DNA of 64,000 bases from Medicago truncatula (GCF_003473485.1 NC_053044.1:33670091-33734090); one strand, 5' to 3'; numbered from the stretch's first letter, positions 34,082-46,400 are shown. A program made the numbers and translations. Notes: a model not told the origin generated them from the letters alone.

Positions 34082-34330
34082 CTCCCTCCGTTTCAAAATA
34101 CATGTATATGCACTATTCACTTGACTTATTTTGACCATACTTTTTAACTAATATATAAATACAAATATTAGCATGTAAGATGTTGTTTGATTTGTCTCGA
34201 CAAATATTTTCAAAATATTAAATTTTTATAATTTTTTACTTTAGAAAATTAAAATATTAACAGTCAAAATTATGCATCGGCATATGTGAAGTGGTTGACT
34301 TGGACATCTATTATTTTGAAACAGAGGGAG
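34082..34330. mobile_element. Stowaway-like MITE
   Basis: Ends CTCCCTCCGTTTCAAAATAC and the complement of TATTTTGAAACAGAGGGAG; TA flanks at 34080-34081 and 34331-34332. Length 249 bp. Confidence 0.85.
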
Positions 34331-34879
34331 TAGTAATTTGGACTTGAAACTTGTGTTATACGTAGCTTTTAATAAATAATTGTTGATTTTCAATGAAAAG
34401 TTACTATTTTAGTTGCCTTAGAATGTGTAATATTGCACATGTTAGACAAACCCTTTTAAAAAATACACAAGTCTCTCCCAAGCTTAAGACTTTACCTTGA
34501 ATTTATTGTTTTATCATGAATATGAATATTTTATTCCACAAGCACGTGCGCCTGTGCAAACCCACCCACTCTCACTATAGTTGAATATGAATTTACTGTT
34601 TTGATTTGAAGATTGTGATTTCACCTGCAAGAATTGCATCATATTTATTATATTAGTTATGTAAAACTAACATACTTGAAATTATCAACCATCATTCCAC
34701 AATTAAAGATGTATAACTTGTGATTTCACCTGCAGATACAAACATAATTTCAATATTCAACCGCTACAATTAACTGCATTCCATATATGATTATTATTTT
34801 TTTTACACTTTCTTTCTGATTCTCAATTTTACTCCTCTCTTTAGGTTCTCCATTCTAAACTACTTGTCGTCTTGTTCCT

Positions 34880-37010
34880 ATGATGGCACCATGGGGAGAG
34901 CACAAAAAAGAGGAGAGCACAATGGGGCCAAATTGGCTTGAACTTCCTAGAGACATCACAACAAACATTTTCAAAGACTTGGTACCATTGAGATTGTGAC
35001 AAGTGCATGTCAAGTGTGTCCTCTATGGTGGAACATTTGCAAGGATCCTCTTATATGGCACACTATTTACATGAGAGTCAACAACCGTCATCCCTACAAT
35101 AATATGGATTTGGTAAAGATTTGTCGTTATGCTGTTGAACGAAGTTGCGGTCACTTGGAAGACATTGAGATCGTGTCTTTTTGCAATGGTGATCTCCTTC
35201 AAACCATAGTGAGTTGGTAATATTCTTTTCCTTTTGCTAGCTTGAATTTCAAGTCTTGCGAAGTTGAGGTTGAACAATAATCATTAACAATATCATGATT
35301 CACACTAATTTAAGTTAAAACTTAAAAAACAACTTATTCTATAACTTCATACATGAACTTAAGCACATGCACAACTTAATTTCACAAAGTTCATCATACC
35401 CATAATTAACATGATTATTTAGCACGAAAATCAATTAATCATAACATCAATTTCATGAAAATCACTTAATCAAACATAACCCATAACTACTCTATCACTT
35501 AATGATAAATATAAATTTTTCCTCTTACCTTAACCTTCAAAAGCAACTTTAATCTTTACTTTAATCTCCCTCTTAAGCTTTCCCCCAAGTTAGATATCAC
35601 TTTCTTTTGAATTCTCCTCTTCTACCTCTTTCTCTCTATCTCTCTCTCAACCTCTTTTCTCAAATTGAACAAATGAGCTCTTAACCTAATTTTACAAAAG
35701 CTATATCTCTTATATACTATTGAGCTTAATCACACTCACTAACCAACTTAGTAACTTTCTATCACTCACAAATGTTACTACACAGTTACTTCATTAAAAC
35801 CCTCATTATTACTCATACACTATTATTCAATTAATTACCCCAAGTTACTACTATCGTTATTACTAAAGCTTGACTTGTCAAGCAATTGTTTACCCTAATT
35901 TTTTTTTGGCTAAACCTAAACCTAATTATACAATAATCCCGCCCAAAATGGAGATTTAATTGCTCAAGGTGCCACTAATTCCATTCTATTTATCAGCAGA
36001 GCCAACTTGAAATTAGTGGGACCTTGAGCAATTAAATGGATTATTGTATTAGGTTTAGCCAAAAAAAATTAGGGTAAATAATTGCTTGAGAAGTTAAGTT
36101 TTAGTAACAGATAGAAGTAACTTTGTGTAAATAATAGAATAATGGTTTATGAGTAATAATGAGAGTTTTAATGAAGTAATTGTGTAGTAAAATTTGTGGG
36201 TGATAGAAAGCTACTAAGCCGGTTAGTGAGTGTGACTAAGCCCAATAGTATATAAGAGGTATAATCTTTGTAAAATTTGTTCATGTTGAGAAAAAAGGCT
36301 CAGAGAGAGATATATAGAGAGAAAGAGGTAGAAGAGGAGAATTCAAGAGAAAAGGAGATCTAACTTGGGGAAAGCTTAAGGGAGATTAGAGTAAGGATTA
36401 AAGTTGCTTTTGAAAGTTAAGGTAAGAGTAAAAGTTTATATTTACCATTAAGTGATTATAAGTGGCAGATAGTTATGGGTTATGTTTGATTAAGTGATTT
36501 TCATGAAATTGATGTTATGATTAATTGATTTTCGTGCTAAATAATCAAGTTAATTATGGGTATGTTGAACTTTGTGAAATTAAGTTGTTCATGTGCTTAA
36601 GTTCATGTATGAAGTTATAGAACACGTTGTTTTTGAAGTTTTAACTTAAATGAGTGTGAATCATCCTAGTCTCCTCCATTTATTTAGGATGTTTTGTTGA
36701 ATAATGGTTGCTATAATAATGAATTATTTCTTACAAAGTCTTGTTACTTATTTAATTTTTGGCCTATTGTATCTCATGCATTGCAATCAATATGATTTCT
36801 TTTGTCATTGGTAATGTGTTTCTTTTTCGTTTTGTTTAACTACAACTTATATATCATGTATGCATATGAGAACTCACTCTTTCTCACCGCTTTTGCAATA
36901 TTGGATGCATCCTTTTGTGGTTCTGAGTTTTCAAGTTTATTTTATTCTTTTAATCAATCATTTTTCACTTTCATGTTTTTTTTTATTCAAATCTTACGGT
37001 GGGAGGTTAC
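34880..37010 (+). pseudogene. F-box/LRR pseudogene B, exon 1 only
   Basis: Exon 1 (34880-35216) matches the F-box half of gene D and gene A, including PNWLELPRDIT and SACQVCPLWWNICKDP. A single-base deletion near 34966 (ACATTTTCAAAG against ACATTCTTCAAAG) shifts the frame inside the F-box. The donor GTAATATT is intact. The intron is split by the 1.37-kb foldback at 35295-36664, then continues recognisably to 36990. The splice acceptor has changed (CTTACGG for CTTACAG), and exon 2 is lost about 20 bp later. About 200 bp upstream is shared with pseudogene D, so B and D are a separate pair. Confidence 0.85.
35295..36664. repeat. 1.37-kb near-palindrome in the intron of pseudogene B
   Basis: Two arms of ~650-685 bp (35295-35980 and 36010-36664) are inverted copies over nearly their full length, around a ~30-bp loop. 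Outer ends pair ATGATTCACACT with AGTGTGAATCAT; near the loop GCTCAAGGTGCCACTAATT pairs with AATTAGTGGGACCTTGAGC. The arms contain CT-rich leader-like and splice-donor-like text. This resembles the LTR leaders at 26.0 and 28.1 kb, so the arms may be two LTR copies joined head to head. No frame codes for a recognisable protein. Confidence 0.85.
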
Positions 37011-37433
37011 AATTAACTCACTTGCATTTCTGAATCTAAATTTATAAGTGAACTTGCTCACTCACTTTCTTTAAAACAGGTGAATCCAAACCCTTCCTTC
37101 TGTTTGTTATTAATTTTGATTTTCAATTTTGAGTTTTGAATGATTGTTGTTGAAGACTAGGATTATATAACTTTTGTTTTTGTTGAAGATTGGTAGTATG
37201 AGACTTGTTTTAGATTAGATTTTTGAATGGGTTATGCCAATTCCCTTGTTTATAACGATTTTTAACTGGATTTTTGTTTAAAAAAATGAAGAAAGTGTAT
37301 TTAAAAACCAATTGAAATAGAAGAAACCATCTGATACATCTAATAAATTCTCAATTGAATATTCCCTCAACAAAATTATCCATTGAGTAGGAATATGTTC
37401 CGGTGAGTCAACAAAATTGAATATATTAACCCG

Positions 37434-38190
37434 AAATATTTATTCTAATTTGCACATAATAATTGCGATATTTTCCTCCAAACTACGTAAATTAAAACAT
37501 ATTTTAATTTTAATAGAGGACAATAACATTGATCGATACACATTTAACAAAAAAACTAATCAACTGATACACTTTTTAAAAATTTCATATATTGGAAATG
37601 ATGAAAGTACCTTTTTATAAATATTTATGCTCAATTTAATTAAATAAAGTTTATAGTTCATATCTTCTTCTTTCACCACAATTGGAGCATCTTTGTGTTT
37701 GTCTAATAGTAACGGAAGACATAGTCGTAAGCCTAACTTTAATCTCTTTACATATTCAGTTGATAAAATCATAGAAACTATGGATCGAGAGTCACACACT
37801 CAAATCTGGTCATAATTGAAGAATCAAGATTTACAGATAGACATAGTTTTTGTGGTCTTATTAACTGAATGTGTAAAGAGATTAAGGTTAGTCTTTTCAC
37901 TTTATTTTTTGTTACTATCAGACAAACAAAAAGATGCTCCAATTACGGTGAGAGAAGAAGAAATAAACTATAAACTTTATTTGAGATATTGAGGAAAAAT
38001 ATATTTATAAAAAGGTACTTTCATCATTTGCAATGTTTAAATTTTTTAAAAAGTGTATCAATGGATTAGTTTTTTTTGTTAAAAGTGTATTGGTCAATGT
38101 TATTGTCCGCTATTAAAATATGTTTTAATTGACATAGTTTGTTGGAAAACATCGCAATCATTATGTGCTAATTAGAACAAATATTTCCTC
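37434..38190. repeat. Second long inverted repeat, arms ~350 bp
   Basis: Left arm 37434-37785 and right arm 37840-38190 pair around a ~55-bp loop. Examples: CTTTTTATAAATATTTATGC against the complement near 38000; AATTGGAGCATCTTTGTGTT against AACAAAAAGATGCTCCAATT; CTTTAATCTCTTTACATATT against the complement near 37880. No coding potential. Confidence 0.8.
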
Positions 38191-38357
38191 CAAGCTTTTT
38201 GACTCAATGGAACATCTTTCTATTCATTTAGCTTATGAAGCAAGAGTTGGCAATCCCGTACAATATAGATGAATGTATCCATTCGAAAGGTTAATTATTC
38301 AACCTTATATACTCTCCTGTTTAGTTTTCATAGTTATTTCTCCATTTCTCTAAGCTT

Positions 38358-39553
38358 AATCTTGATTTGGTCTATAGGTTCATACGAACTTCAAAACAAA
38401 ATGTAACAAATCAGGCTTATGTGGAAGGTTCGATTTGGAAAGACTATATACTAGAGGTGGTGTCTACATTAGCTTCCTATTATCATCCCCCGATATTCCA
38501 TCGAGGAGAACAAGAGTTCCGCATAACGATGATGGAGGAGAAGATTTTCTAGTGAATCCTACATTGTCAATCTTTAACTATCTGGGTCGTTCGTTTGGAA
38601 AACATACCAATTCTACTTTGAGTGTTAGGGAAATGAAAGCTAGACACATTTATGGAAATGTTATCTCAAGGTCAGCTACATCCACATCCACCTCCACCTC
38701 CACCTCCACATCCACCTCCATTTACTTGATATATAGCATATGGTTATTTTGATAGTTTGGCTGCAAACTTAGTTTCAAGAACAATGTGCTACTTCTAGTA
38801 CCATTAAAAATGTTGAAAAGTGTTTCTTATGAAGCTTATTTCGAGTGTTTCCTTATGACTCTTATGTATTTTAAGAGTGTTGAACAATAGTTGTAAACTT
38901 ATTGAGAGTTTCCTTATGACTTTTGATGCTTATGAAGGCAAATTATAAAGTGTTTTTTATTGTGTATTTATAATTTCCAACAAGTTTCATATGATTTAAT
39001 ATAGTAAATTCATTTGCAATATTAACATAATGAATGAAATTTGGCATGAAATTGAACATTAGATCAAGAATGCAAATTTTTCTTTGAATTTCCTCACTAA
39101 TTAGTGACGGTAATAAAATCGTCATTAAACCATAGTTTGTAGTTCGTGAGGGAATTCAGTTTGGTCACAATTCGTGATAGAATATTCCCCCACAATTTGA
39201 GAGGGAAAACCAATCCATTATTAATTAGTGATGAAATTATTGGAGAATAGGATTGAATGCTCCCTCGTAATTAGAGAGGGAACAACAATCCGTCATTAAT
39301 TAGTGACGGAATTATGTGTGATTAAGTACGTTTCTGCTTCATATTTAGTGACAGGTTTATATTATTAGTGACAAATTTTATCCGTGTCAATTAGTGACGG
39401 AAACCAAAATCTCTCACAAATATCTATCGAGGCTAAAAATCGAAACGGATTACTGATCGTCACAAAATCCGTCACTAAATTCGTTTGTGATGGAATTATA
39501 TTAGTTTAGTGACGGATTTCTACCCTCTCTAAAATTGATTTTTCTAATAGTGA
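38358..39553 (+). pseudogene. CACTA (En/Spm) remnant: DUF4218-like fragment plus 3' subterminal repeats
   Basis: Reading 38367-38549 gives NQAYVEGSIWKDYILEVVST, the pattern of the DUF4218 domain that follows CACTA transposases. A frameshift leads to IFNYLGRSFGK and LSVREMKARHIY, the next conserved block. From about 39095 to 39553 the sequence is filled with TTAGTGACGGA-type words in both orientations and ends TTTTTCTAATAGTG, a CACTA-type terminus. The matching 5' end is gone. A CCACCT-rich microsatellite lies at 38680-38720. Confidence 0.65.
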
Positions 39554-39577
39554 TGGATTGTTGATCAAAATCCATTA

Positions 39578-39737
39578 CACTACTAAAAAAACAAAAATTA
39601 GTGAGGGAAATTTAGTGAGGAAAAACATGAAATCCCTCTCTAATTCCGTCACTAAATTTTGCGACCAAAAAATTTATGAGGAATTTTATGTTTTCCGTCA
39701 CAAATTTCCCTCCCTAATTTTGCTTTTCCTAGTAGTG
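39578..39737. mobile_element. 160-bp CACTA-derived MITE, TTA duplication
   Basis: Begins CACTACTAAAAAAACAAAAA and ends TTGCTTTTCCTAGTAGTG, inverted termini of the CACTA type. TTA flanks both sides (39575-39577, 39738-39740). It inserted 25 bp after the end of the larger CACTA remnant and shares its GTGAGGGAA words. Confidence 0.85.
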
Positions 39738-39740
39738 TTA

Positions 39741-41454
39741 CCTGTTGAACGATTGTTATTTTAATTTATATATTTTATTTTCCATCCCTTACTATCGCTA
39801 AGACTACAATGCCTACGAGGAATGCAAAAAGTAATTTGTTAAGTTGTGTAATAATCTGGTAGAAAATGATGGTTGTTTTTTAAACTCTAAATATATACGA
39901 GATCAATCATGTTAACGTTGTATTCAATAATTAGTTTACATTTAGGTATATTAAGATTGATGAAACAAATAGTTTAGGTTAATTAAAATTGAGCCTAATT
40001 ATGAATTGTGTTGTTGATAGACTTTTAGCAAGTTTACTAAAAATGCATCGAAGTAATAAAATAAATTCGTTCCCACAAAGACTGTTTTAATCTCAATAAT
40101 TCAATAGCGTTATTACTTGAGATGTGTAAAAGTTATATTTGTTGCCACTAGGCAGTTGATTTGGTTTGATTGCATAAAATTTAAATAACTGAAAGTAAAG
40201 GTTTGATTAGAGAATATGAGAGAGATGAGATCATGTCTTTCGAATCATCTAAGTTCCCCTAATTGGTCAACTGCACCTATTCTTATGAATGATTCTCTAG
40301 TTTCACGATAGTTAACAAAATAGCCCTAATCAATCCCTTGACTTAGGACCCTCTTCATAGATTGTAACCCCTAATTCCTTAGGTGGTCTAATATTCTTTG
40401 AAGCTTTTAAGTTGATAGTTAACTTAATATCACAAATAAACGATTATCCATTCATAGACTAACCATGTTTATTTGAACAATTCAATTAGGTTTAAGTTGA
40501 AAGCTATGGTCAGTAGTCATTCACTCTCACCAAATCATCTTTATATTTGATAAGGATATAAAGAGCATTAAGAACAATTGAATTGAATAAAAACTAGATT
40601 GTCATTCACAATAAATATAGTTTCACAGCAACATGTTTCAATTAGGGTTACAAAGAATCATCTCAGACCTAATATCTAAGAGATTTAGCTACTCATAATC
40701 GAGTTTACAAATAACATAATCAATATAGGAATGAAAATATACATGAACTGATAGAAGGTTGAAGAAATCGTCCTCCTAGCCGTCTTTTAGTGTCAAAATT
40801 GCATTTTGCTTTTCTCAATTCGTAACCCTTGTTTAAATAATAGTCTTCAGCTTAAATAGGCTTAGAAATTCGCCCAAATCGTGTCATGTTTTAAGTAAAT
40901 CTTGACATGTTTTTGCCTTGTGTAACAAACAACTGAATTAGGGTTTCTGAAATCGTGTCACGTTTTTGCCATCGTGACATGTTTTGCTTAATGCCGAGAG
41001 CATATTTTTGGCTAATGAAATCGTGTCACGTTTTTACCAAATCGTGACACGTTTAGCTCTTGCTTCAGGTCTTCAATTTTTCCTGTTTTTCGCACTTGAA
41101 CATGCTTAAACTAGCTGTGAACTCCAATATTCTTCAAAAAATTACATTAAAAATTACGTAATGACGAGATGTCATTAGTTGTCAATGATAAATTTTGTTT
41201 CAAATAGGAACTTGTGAATTGATAATGTACTTTAGAAATTTTGCGTCTCACAGCGGTGGCTGTAATTCATCCCAATTTACAAGTAATGATCGGTGTGGAA
41301 AACACCACCTTCATAAAGTGTTTTGCCGTCATTGAACTTAAGGAAGTAAAACGCTTACCCAGAGATTACTAGTATTGAATCTTGCCCATTCGTTAAGATT
41401 AAAGTTAAAGTTAAGATTTAAATTAACTCTCTAGAGTACTTACTCTTGGAATCA
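39741..41454. other. Intergenic, probably repeat-derived
   Basis: No gene. 40005-41240 looks like noncoding retroelement sequence. It contains repeated ATCGTGTCACGTTTTT and ATCGTGACACG words at 40880-41060 but no terminal repeats that I can fix. Confidence 0.35.
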
Positions 41455-41470
41455 TTATATATATATATAT

Positions 41471-42414
41471 GAGTCAGGATTCGTTAACACCAAATCCTAA
41501 CCATTGATTTCATTTGATCAAAAGGCTAATAAATGAAAACTTAAAAGTATCATGTATCATATTTATTGTGATTTTCATTTCCTAATTTATTCCTCCAGAT
41601 TCTCTCTTCTCATAATGAGATTGTAACGAATTCATATTGTGACTTATTTAAATGAACTGGATGCTTTGAGTTCAAATATGACTTTTTGTTTGAGAGTTTG
41701 TATAGCTTTCAATTCACTAGCATATCAATTGCCATTAACATTGTCAATTTGCAAAGGAATTCAAGTATTCAATTGCAAATTGAATTCAACCTGAATTGAT
41801 GGAAGCAATTGACGTTTTACTGAAAAAACAAAAATTATTCATGTATACGTACATAGACAAATTAATGTAAATGTCACTAGATGATGTATACGATCAGTTC
41901 ACTTTTGTTTATGTGAACTATTTTTATTGGAGTGCAAGTAAATTCAGTTTATCTCACACCCATCCACTACGGAATTTTTATTGGAGTGCAAGTAAATTTA
42001 GTTTATCTCACACCCATCCACTACGGAAATAAGAAATACAATGAAGAAAATTTGTGAAAAAATGGTAAAAAATAAAATAAAAATGAGCATGATAAAATGA
42101 TTTGGAAATTGATAATAAGAGAAAGAGAAAGATAGGATAAACAAAGAGGAATAAAGAGACGGAAGAAGATGAAGGGGATGAAGAAAGAGGAGAGGATAAT
42201 GGCCCAAACAAATTAGGAAATTGCAAATACTGATGGAGAAAACCAATGAAACAAATTAGGAAATGAAAATCATAAAAAGATATACTACATTATACTCTTA
42301 GGTGGTTTACATGATATTTTAAATGAACAAATATAAGCCTTCAGATTAAAAGAAATCAACGCTTAAAATTTGGTATCAACGAATCTATTGACACCTGGTG
42401 TCAACGAATCCTGA

Positions 42415-42417
<3 letters not shown>
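41471..42417. mobile_element. 947-bp inverted-repeat element between (TA)n arrays
   Basis: Ends GAGTCAGGATTCGTTAACAC and the complement of GGTGTCAACGAATCCTGACTC. Pairing continues through GATTTTCATTTCCTAATTT (41570) and AAATTAGGAAATGAAAATC (42252). (TA)n lies immediately to the left (41455-41470) and (TC)n(TA)n to the right (42418-42452). A 53-bp tandem duplication (TTTTTATTGGAGTGCAAGTA) sits at 41923-42030. Confidence 0.8.
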
Positions 42418-42452
<35 letters not shown>

Positions 42453-43250
42453 TATAAATTAGATATATTAATTAATCAATAATTAATTATTTTTTTTTAC
42501 TTATAATAGTAACTGAGTAACCTAATGGACATGAATATCTAAAGAGAGACTCATTATATCAAGGAAGTGAAGACTATAACAGGAGATATTTAAAAAGCAA
42601 AATACAACGATCCATTCTGGCTTGAACAATGTATTTTCATCTAAATTATTTTTTGGAGTGCCTTTAGAATTCCTCTTAAGATATTTCACTAAACAACTCA
42701 CTTGTTGTAACTATTTTATGTTTACATACGTGAACAAGATTGAGAAAGAGATCTTAAGTTAGATCCAGAACAACTAATATAACAACTAAACTTGCTAACA
42801 TCTAGAAAAATAAAATGAAATTGATAAATAAAAACGATTTATATAACCCTAGAAAATATTTGACAATTAATGACAAATGTCTCTAGGAAGCTCAAGCAGT
42901 AAACAACCTAAAATTTTTGTTGTTTCGATGTTCAAATAAATCTTGATTCAAATTAGTCCTTATACCGATTTAAAATTATAGTACCTTTGATTTGAAACAC
43001 ACTTTGTTATGACTTTAGGGTTGTATGTTTTATAAGCTTAGCATTTACAGAACACATATCATCTGTATTATCGATATTGAATTGAGTTGATTGAGGATAA
43101 TAGTATTATTCTTTTTGTTGATTATTTCATATAACAGAATGATGCAAATACCAAACATTTGATATCACGTATTATATCATATCTCTATTTCCCTTACTTT
43201 TTTTTTGTTACTTTTCTATGTACCTAAAGTTTATTTGTCTTATTTGTAAG
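42453..43250. other. Intergenic; upstream region of F-box gene C
   Basis: No gene or clear repeat. The last 220 bp is shared with the upstream region of gene E (50270-50489) and is the likely promoter and leader. Confidence 0.45.
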
Positions 43251-44592
43251 ATGGCATCATGTTTCAGATCAATAAAGAAAAGGAAAAGGGAGAGCACAAT
43301 GGGGCCAAATTGGCTTGAGCTTCCTAGAGACATCACATCAAACATTCTCCAAAGGCTTGGTCCAGTTGAAATTCTGAAGAAGGCACGCAATGTGTGTCCT
43401 TATTGGTGGAACATTTGCAAGGATCCTCTCATGTGGCGCACCATTCACATGAGCAACAATGAAACTTCCCCTGATGTGGATTTGGTAAAGATTTGTCGTT
43501 ATGCTGTTGGACAAAGCTGCGGTCACTTGGAAGACATTGAGATTGTGTCTTTTTGCACTGATGATCTCCTTCACTACATAGCTAGTTGGTAATATTATTT
43601 TCCTTTTGCTCACTTTCAAGTCTTGCAAAATTACTTATACATTTATTTATGATGTAATACTGTATAATGATGGCTACACAATGCTGAATGATGTTTACAA
43701 ACTCTTGTTGCTGTTAGTTTTTAGTCATATGATTTGTAATGCATTTAACATAATAGCATGTATGCATCCGAACCGAGAACTGAATCTTTCCTTTGCGACA
43801 TCTTTTTTTCAATATTTTTTGCATTCTGATGAAGTGAAGAATTTAGCGGCTGTTATATATATGTATTTTGTAGTGCTGATTTTTCAAAATGTATTTTATT
43901 CTTTTTATCAATCATTTTCCCTTTCATTATTTTTATTCAAATCTTACAGTGGAAGTCACCTACGACACATGCAACTTACAAAATGCCGAAATATTTTGCA
44001 CAAACAAATTAGTGAAGTTGCAATCAAATTTCCACTGCTAGAGGAGCTTGACATTTCATTTAGCAACCTATGTAAGGATTCTCTTGAAGTCATTGGTCGG
44101 AGTTGCCCACTTTTGAAATCATTAAAATTTAGCAGAATGTTCAGTAAAGACATCGAGTTGAATGATGACGCTTTTGCTATTGCAAAAACCATGCCTAAGC
44201 TACGTCATCTTTCGATGTTTGGAAACTTGCTTACTAATGTCGGGTTGCATGCCATTCTTGATGGTTGCCCCCTTCTTGAATCTCTTGTCCTGCGAGATTG
44301 TAATCATCTTGATTTGAGTGGAAGTTTTGGGAAAAGGTGTCGTGATCAGATCAAAGACTTTGTACTTCCAACTTGTGTAGATGAAAATTCTGATGATGAA
44401 GATGACGATTCTTTTTATTTGAGAAGTCTAATGGAAGATCAAAATTTGGATTATTTATTCATTTTAAGGGTCATTCAAAAAAGTACCATTAAGTCAGCAG
44501 TTAGGTCAGCGTTTAGGACACATGGAAAGGAAATACATAGTGCCTTCAGGGAAGCATTAGGGGAAACATTAATTAGCAAGTATTTTAAGTAG
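43251..44592 (+). CDS. F-box/LRR protein C (FBL23-like), 326 aa
   Basis: Exon 1 is 43251-43588 and exon 2 is 43950-44592, with a 361-nt GT-AG intron; the joined frame has no stop. The F-box is at about residues 20-60 (NWLELPRDITSNILQRLG ... NVCPYWWNICKDPLMW), followed by LRR segments like those of gene A (LQLTKCRNI, FPLLEELDIS, SCPLLKSLKFS, LLTNVGLHAILDGCPLLES, HLDLSGSFGKRC). After an acidic stretch (DENSDDEDDDS) the protein has a basic tail, residues ~285-326 (STIKSAVRSAFRTHGKEIHS...), present only in C and E. Likely an SCF adaptor. Very close to gene E, so a recent duplicate. The start is an ATG followed by the basic KKRKRES also seen in E. Confidence 0.88.
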
Positions 44593-44742
44593 CACTTACC
44601 TTTTAAAAAAAAAGCATGTAGCATCTAGCTTGTGTTTATTATACTTTTCTATTTTGTGGTGTTGATTCGTTGAATGGAATTTTATTCTTTATTTTATCCT
44701 ATATTTTTTCCCTTTTTATAAATTTTTATTCCAATTTTACAG

Positions 44743-45170
44743 CACAGTATGAAGCCATTGGTCAATGTTTCCCTCTTTTGAAATCAATGAAATTTAGCAA
44801 GATGGTGATGCATTTGCTATTGCAAAAAACATGCCTAAGCTACGTCATCTTATCATTGGAAACTCTCACTAATGTTTTGGTTGCTTGCCATTCTTGATGC
44901 ATGCCCTCTTCTTTAATTTCTTAATTTCAAATGGAAGTTGTTATGATTCTGATTATTCTTGTTAATAAAATCTATGTGGCAGTGCATGCGTTGCATACTA
45001 TGATTCTGATTATTTTCTCTTGCTAAATAGTTTTGATGCATTCTATGTGATAGTCTAGAGTATGATTTTGATGCTGATAACAGTTGTTATGATCACAATC
45101 TAGAGTTTATATGACAATCTAGAGTATGATTTTGATTATTATTTGCTCTATCTAGATAAATTTTCTTCCA
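44743..45170 (+). pseudogene. Decayed duplicate LRR exon after gene C
   Basis: An intron-like end (TTTTTATTCCAATTTTACAG) precedes sequence coding for EAIGQCFPLLKSMKFSKM and MPKLRHLII..., related to exon 2 of the family but with frameshifts. 45040-45165 then contains CTAGAGTATGATTTTGAT twice, matching the acidic C-terminal codons of gene F. Gene E has the same relic (51660-52195), so it predates the C/E duplication. Confidence 0.75.
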
Positions 45171-45187
45171 AATGAAAATGAAAATTT

Positions 45188-45420
45188 TCATGTCGTTCCA
45201 GATTGATGAGACTTATTTAGCTTTTTTGCTTTTTTTGAGACAAAAGGAGTGAAAGGAGTCTCCTGTGATTGTGAACTATATTTTCGTGCATCTTCAGCAA
45301 TAGAGGGAATTTTAGATGTATCATCTTCCACCATATCAACTTCATAATTGTTTAATATTTTATCCGTGCTACAAATATTATCTGTTGTACGCACCATTCT
45401 GAGGAATAGCATATGAAATC
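45188..45420 (-). pseudogene. LINE ORF1 C-terminal fragment
   Basis: The frame (RMVRTTDNICSTDKI ... PFTPFVSKKAKKLNK) matches the longer ORF1 relic after gene E at 52735-53000, with a deletion. Both follow an F-box gene at similar distance, so the LINE piece was part of the duplicated segment. Confidence 0.6.
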
Positions 45421-46239
45421 TGTTTATATATGAATGTGAAATTCTGCTGACTGCACGAAATCTGAATCTGTTTTATTGGGACAAATCCTTGATGCCAAGA
45501 AATAAAGTGTTCTTGAATGGACTTCCTCTGTTTGGTCTAGTCAGTGTGTTGTTCTTTTTTCTCTACAAGTATTGATTGCTCCATTTTGGTTAGATTGTGA
45601 TATGCAGAGAATCATTTTTATATTTTAGCATAGTTTTACCTTTATTACGTACAAGATACCTATTAAAACAAGTAAATAGCTCTTGTTTATTCTTTTTTTA
45701 TTGGTTGGTGTTGATTTGTTAAATTCAATTTTATTCATTTTATCAATCATTGTTCCCTTTTATGTTGCTATTCCAAAATAATGTTATTTCCCCCTTTTTC
45801 TAAATTCCAAAAAAAAAAAAAAAATTGTCAGATAATTTCTTGCCTAAGGTGATTACATAACATATAAGTTTTTGTCATCAGCTCAGTGTACTATATGATA
45901 CTATTTTTATTAATTAAATAAAATAAAAGAATAAAGATATATTTTACTATTATATCTTGTTTGTAACACAAGTAGTTGAAAAAATGTTTGGGTGGATGGT
46001 ACTACACGATTACTCAGAATTTATAGTGTAATGGGTTGATTGTATGACAGTATGTGTTTTACCCTGCGATAATGCTAAACAAATTTATGTCTTAAGATAT
46101 TTTGTAGAAAGTAAAGAAAATAGGGACTTTTTTCCGAACAAAACATAATTGGAAGGATCGGTTAAACACTTTCAAAGCTTTTGTTAATAAGTGAATCAGT
46201 TTTACATTACGGATACAAATGTTTTTCTATAAGCATGTT

Positions 46240-46400
46240 ATTAAATCTTGCTCTGATTTGTGTTCTTTATTAAAGGTTAAACATGCTCAGGTGTAGAAGG
46301 ACTGGGGATGCTAATGCATGGTACTTCCATGCTTGCTTGAAAAACAGGGGTAGAAGGAATTCTATCTTGGCTTTGCGGGGGTGCATCTTCGGTAGAGGAT
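46240..46400 (+). pseudogene. LINE ORF2 fragment before the RT domain
   Basis: Codons read GDANAWYFHACLKNRGRRNS then ILALRG, the conserved segment between endonuclease and reverse transcriptase of plant LINEs ('GD.NS.FFH...R.R.N.I..L'). Only about 50 codons survive. Confidence 0.6.

Noticed and set aside
43338..43628. Minus-strand 96-codon frame over F-box exon 1
   Set aside because: An antisense shadow repeated at every paralogue (35023, 50577, 21659); conservation follows the plus-strand exon.
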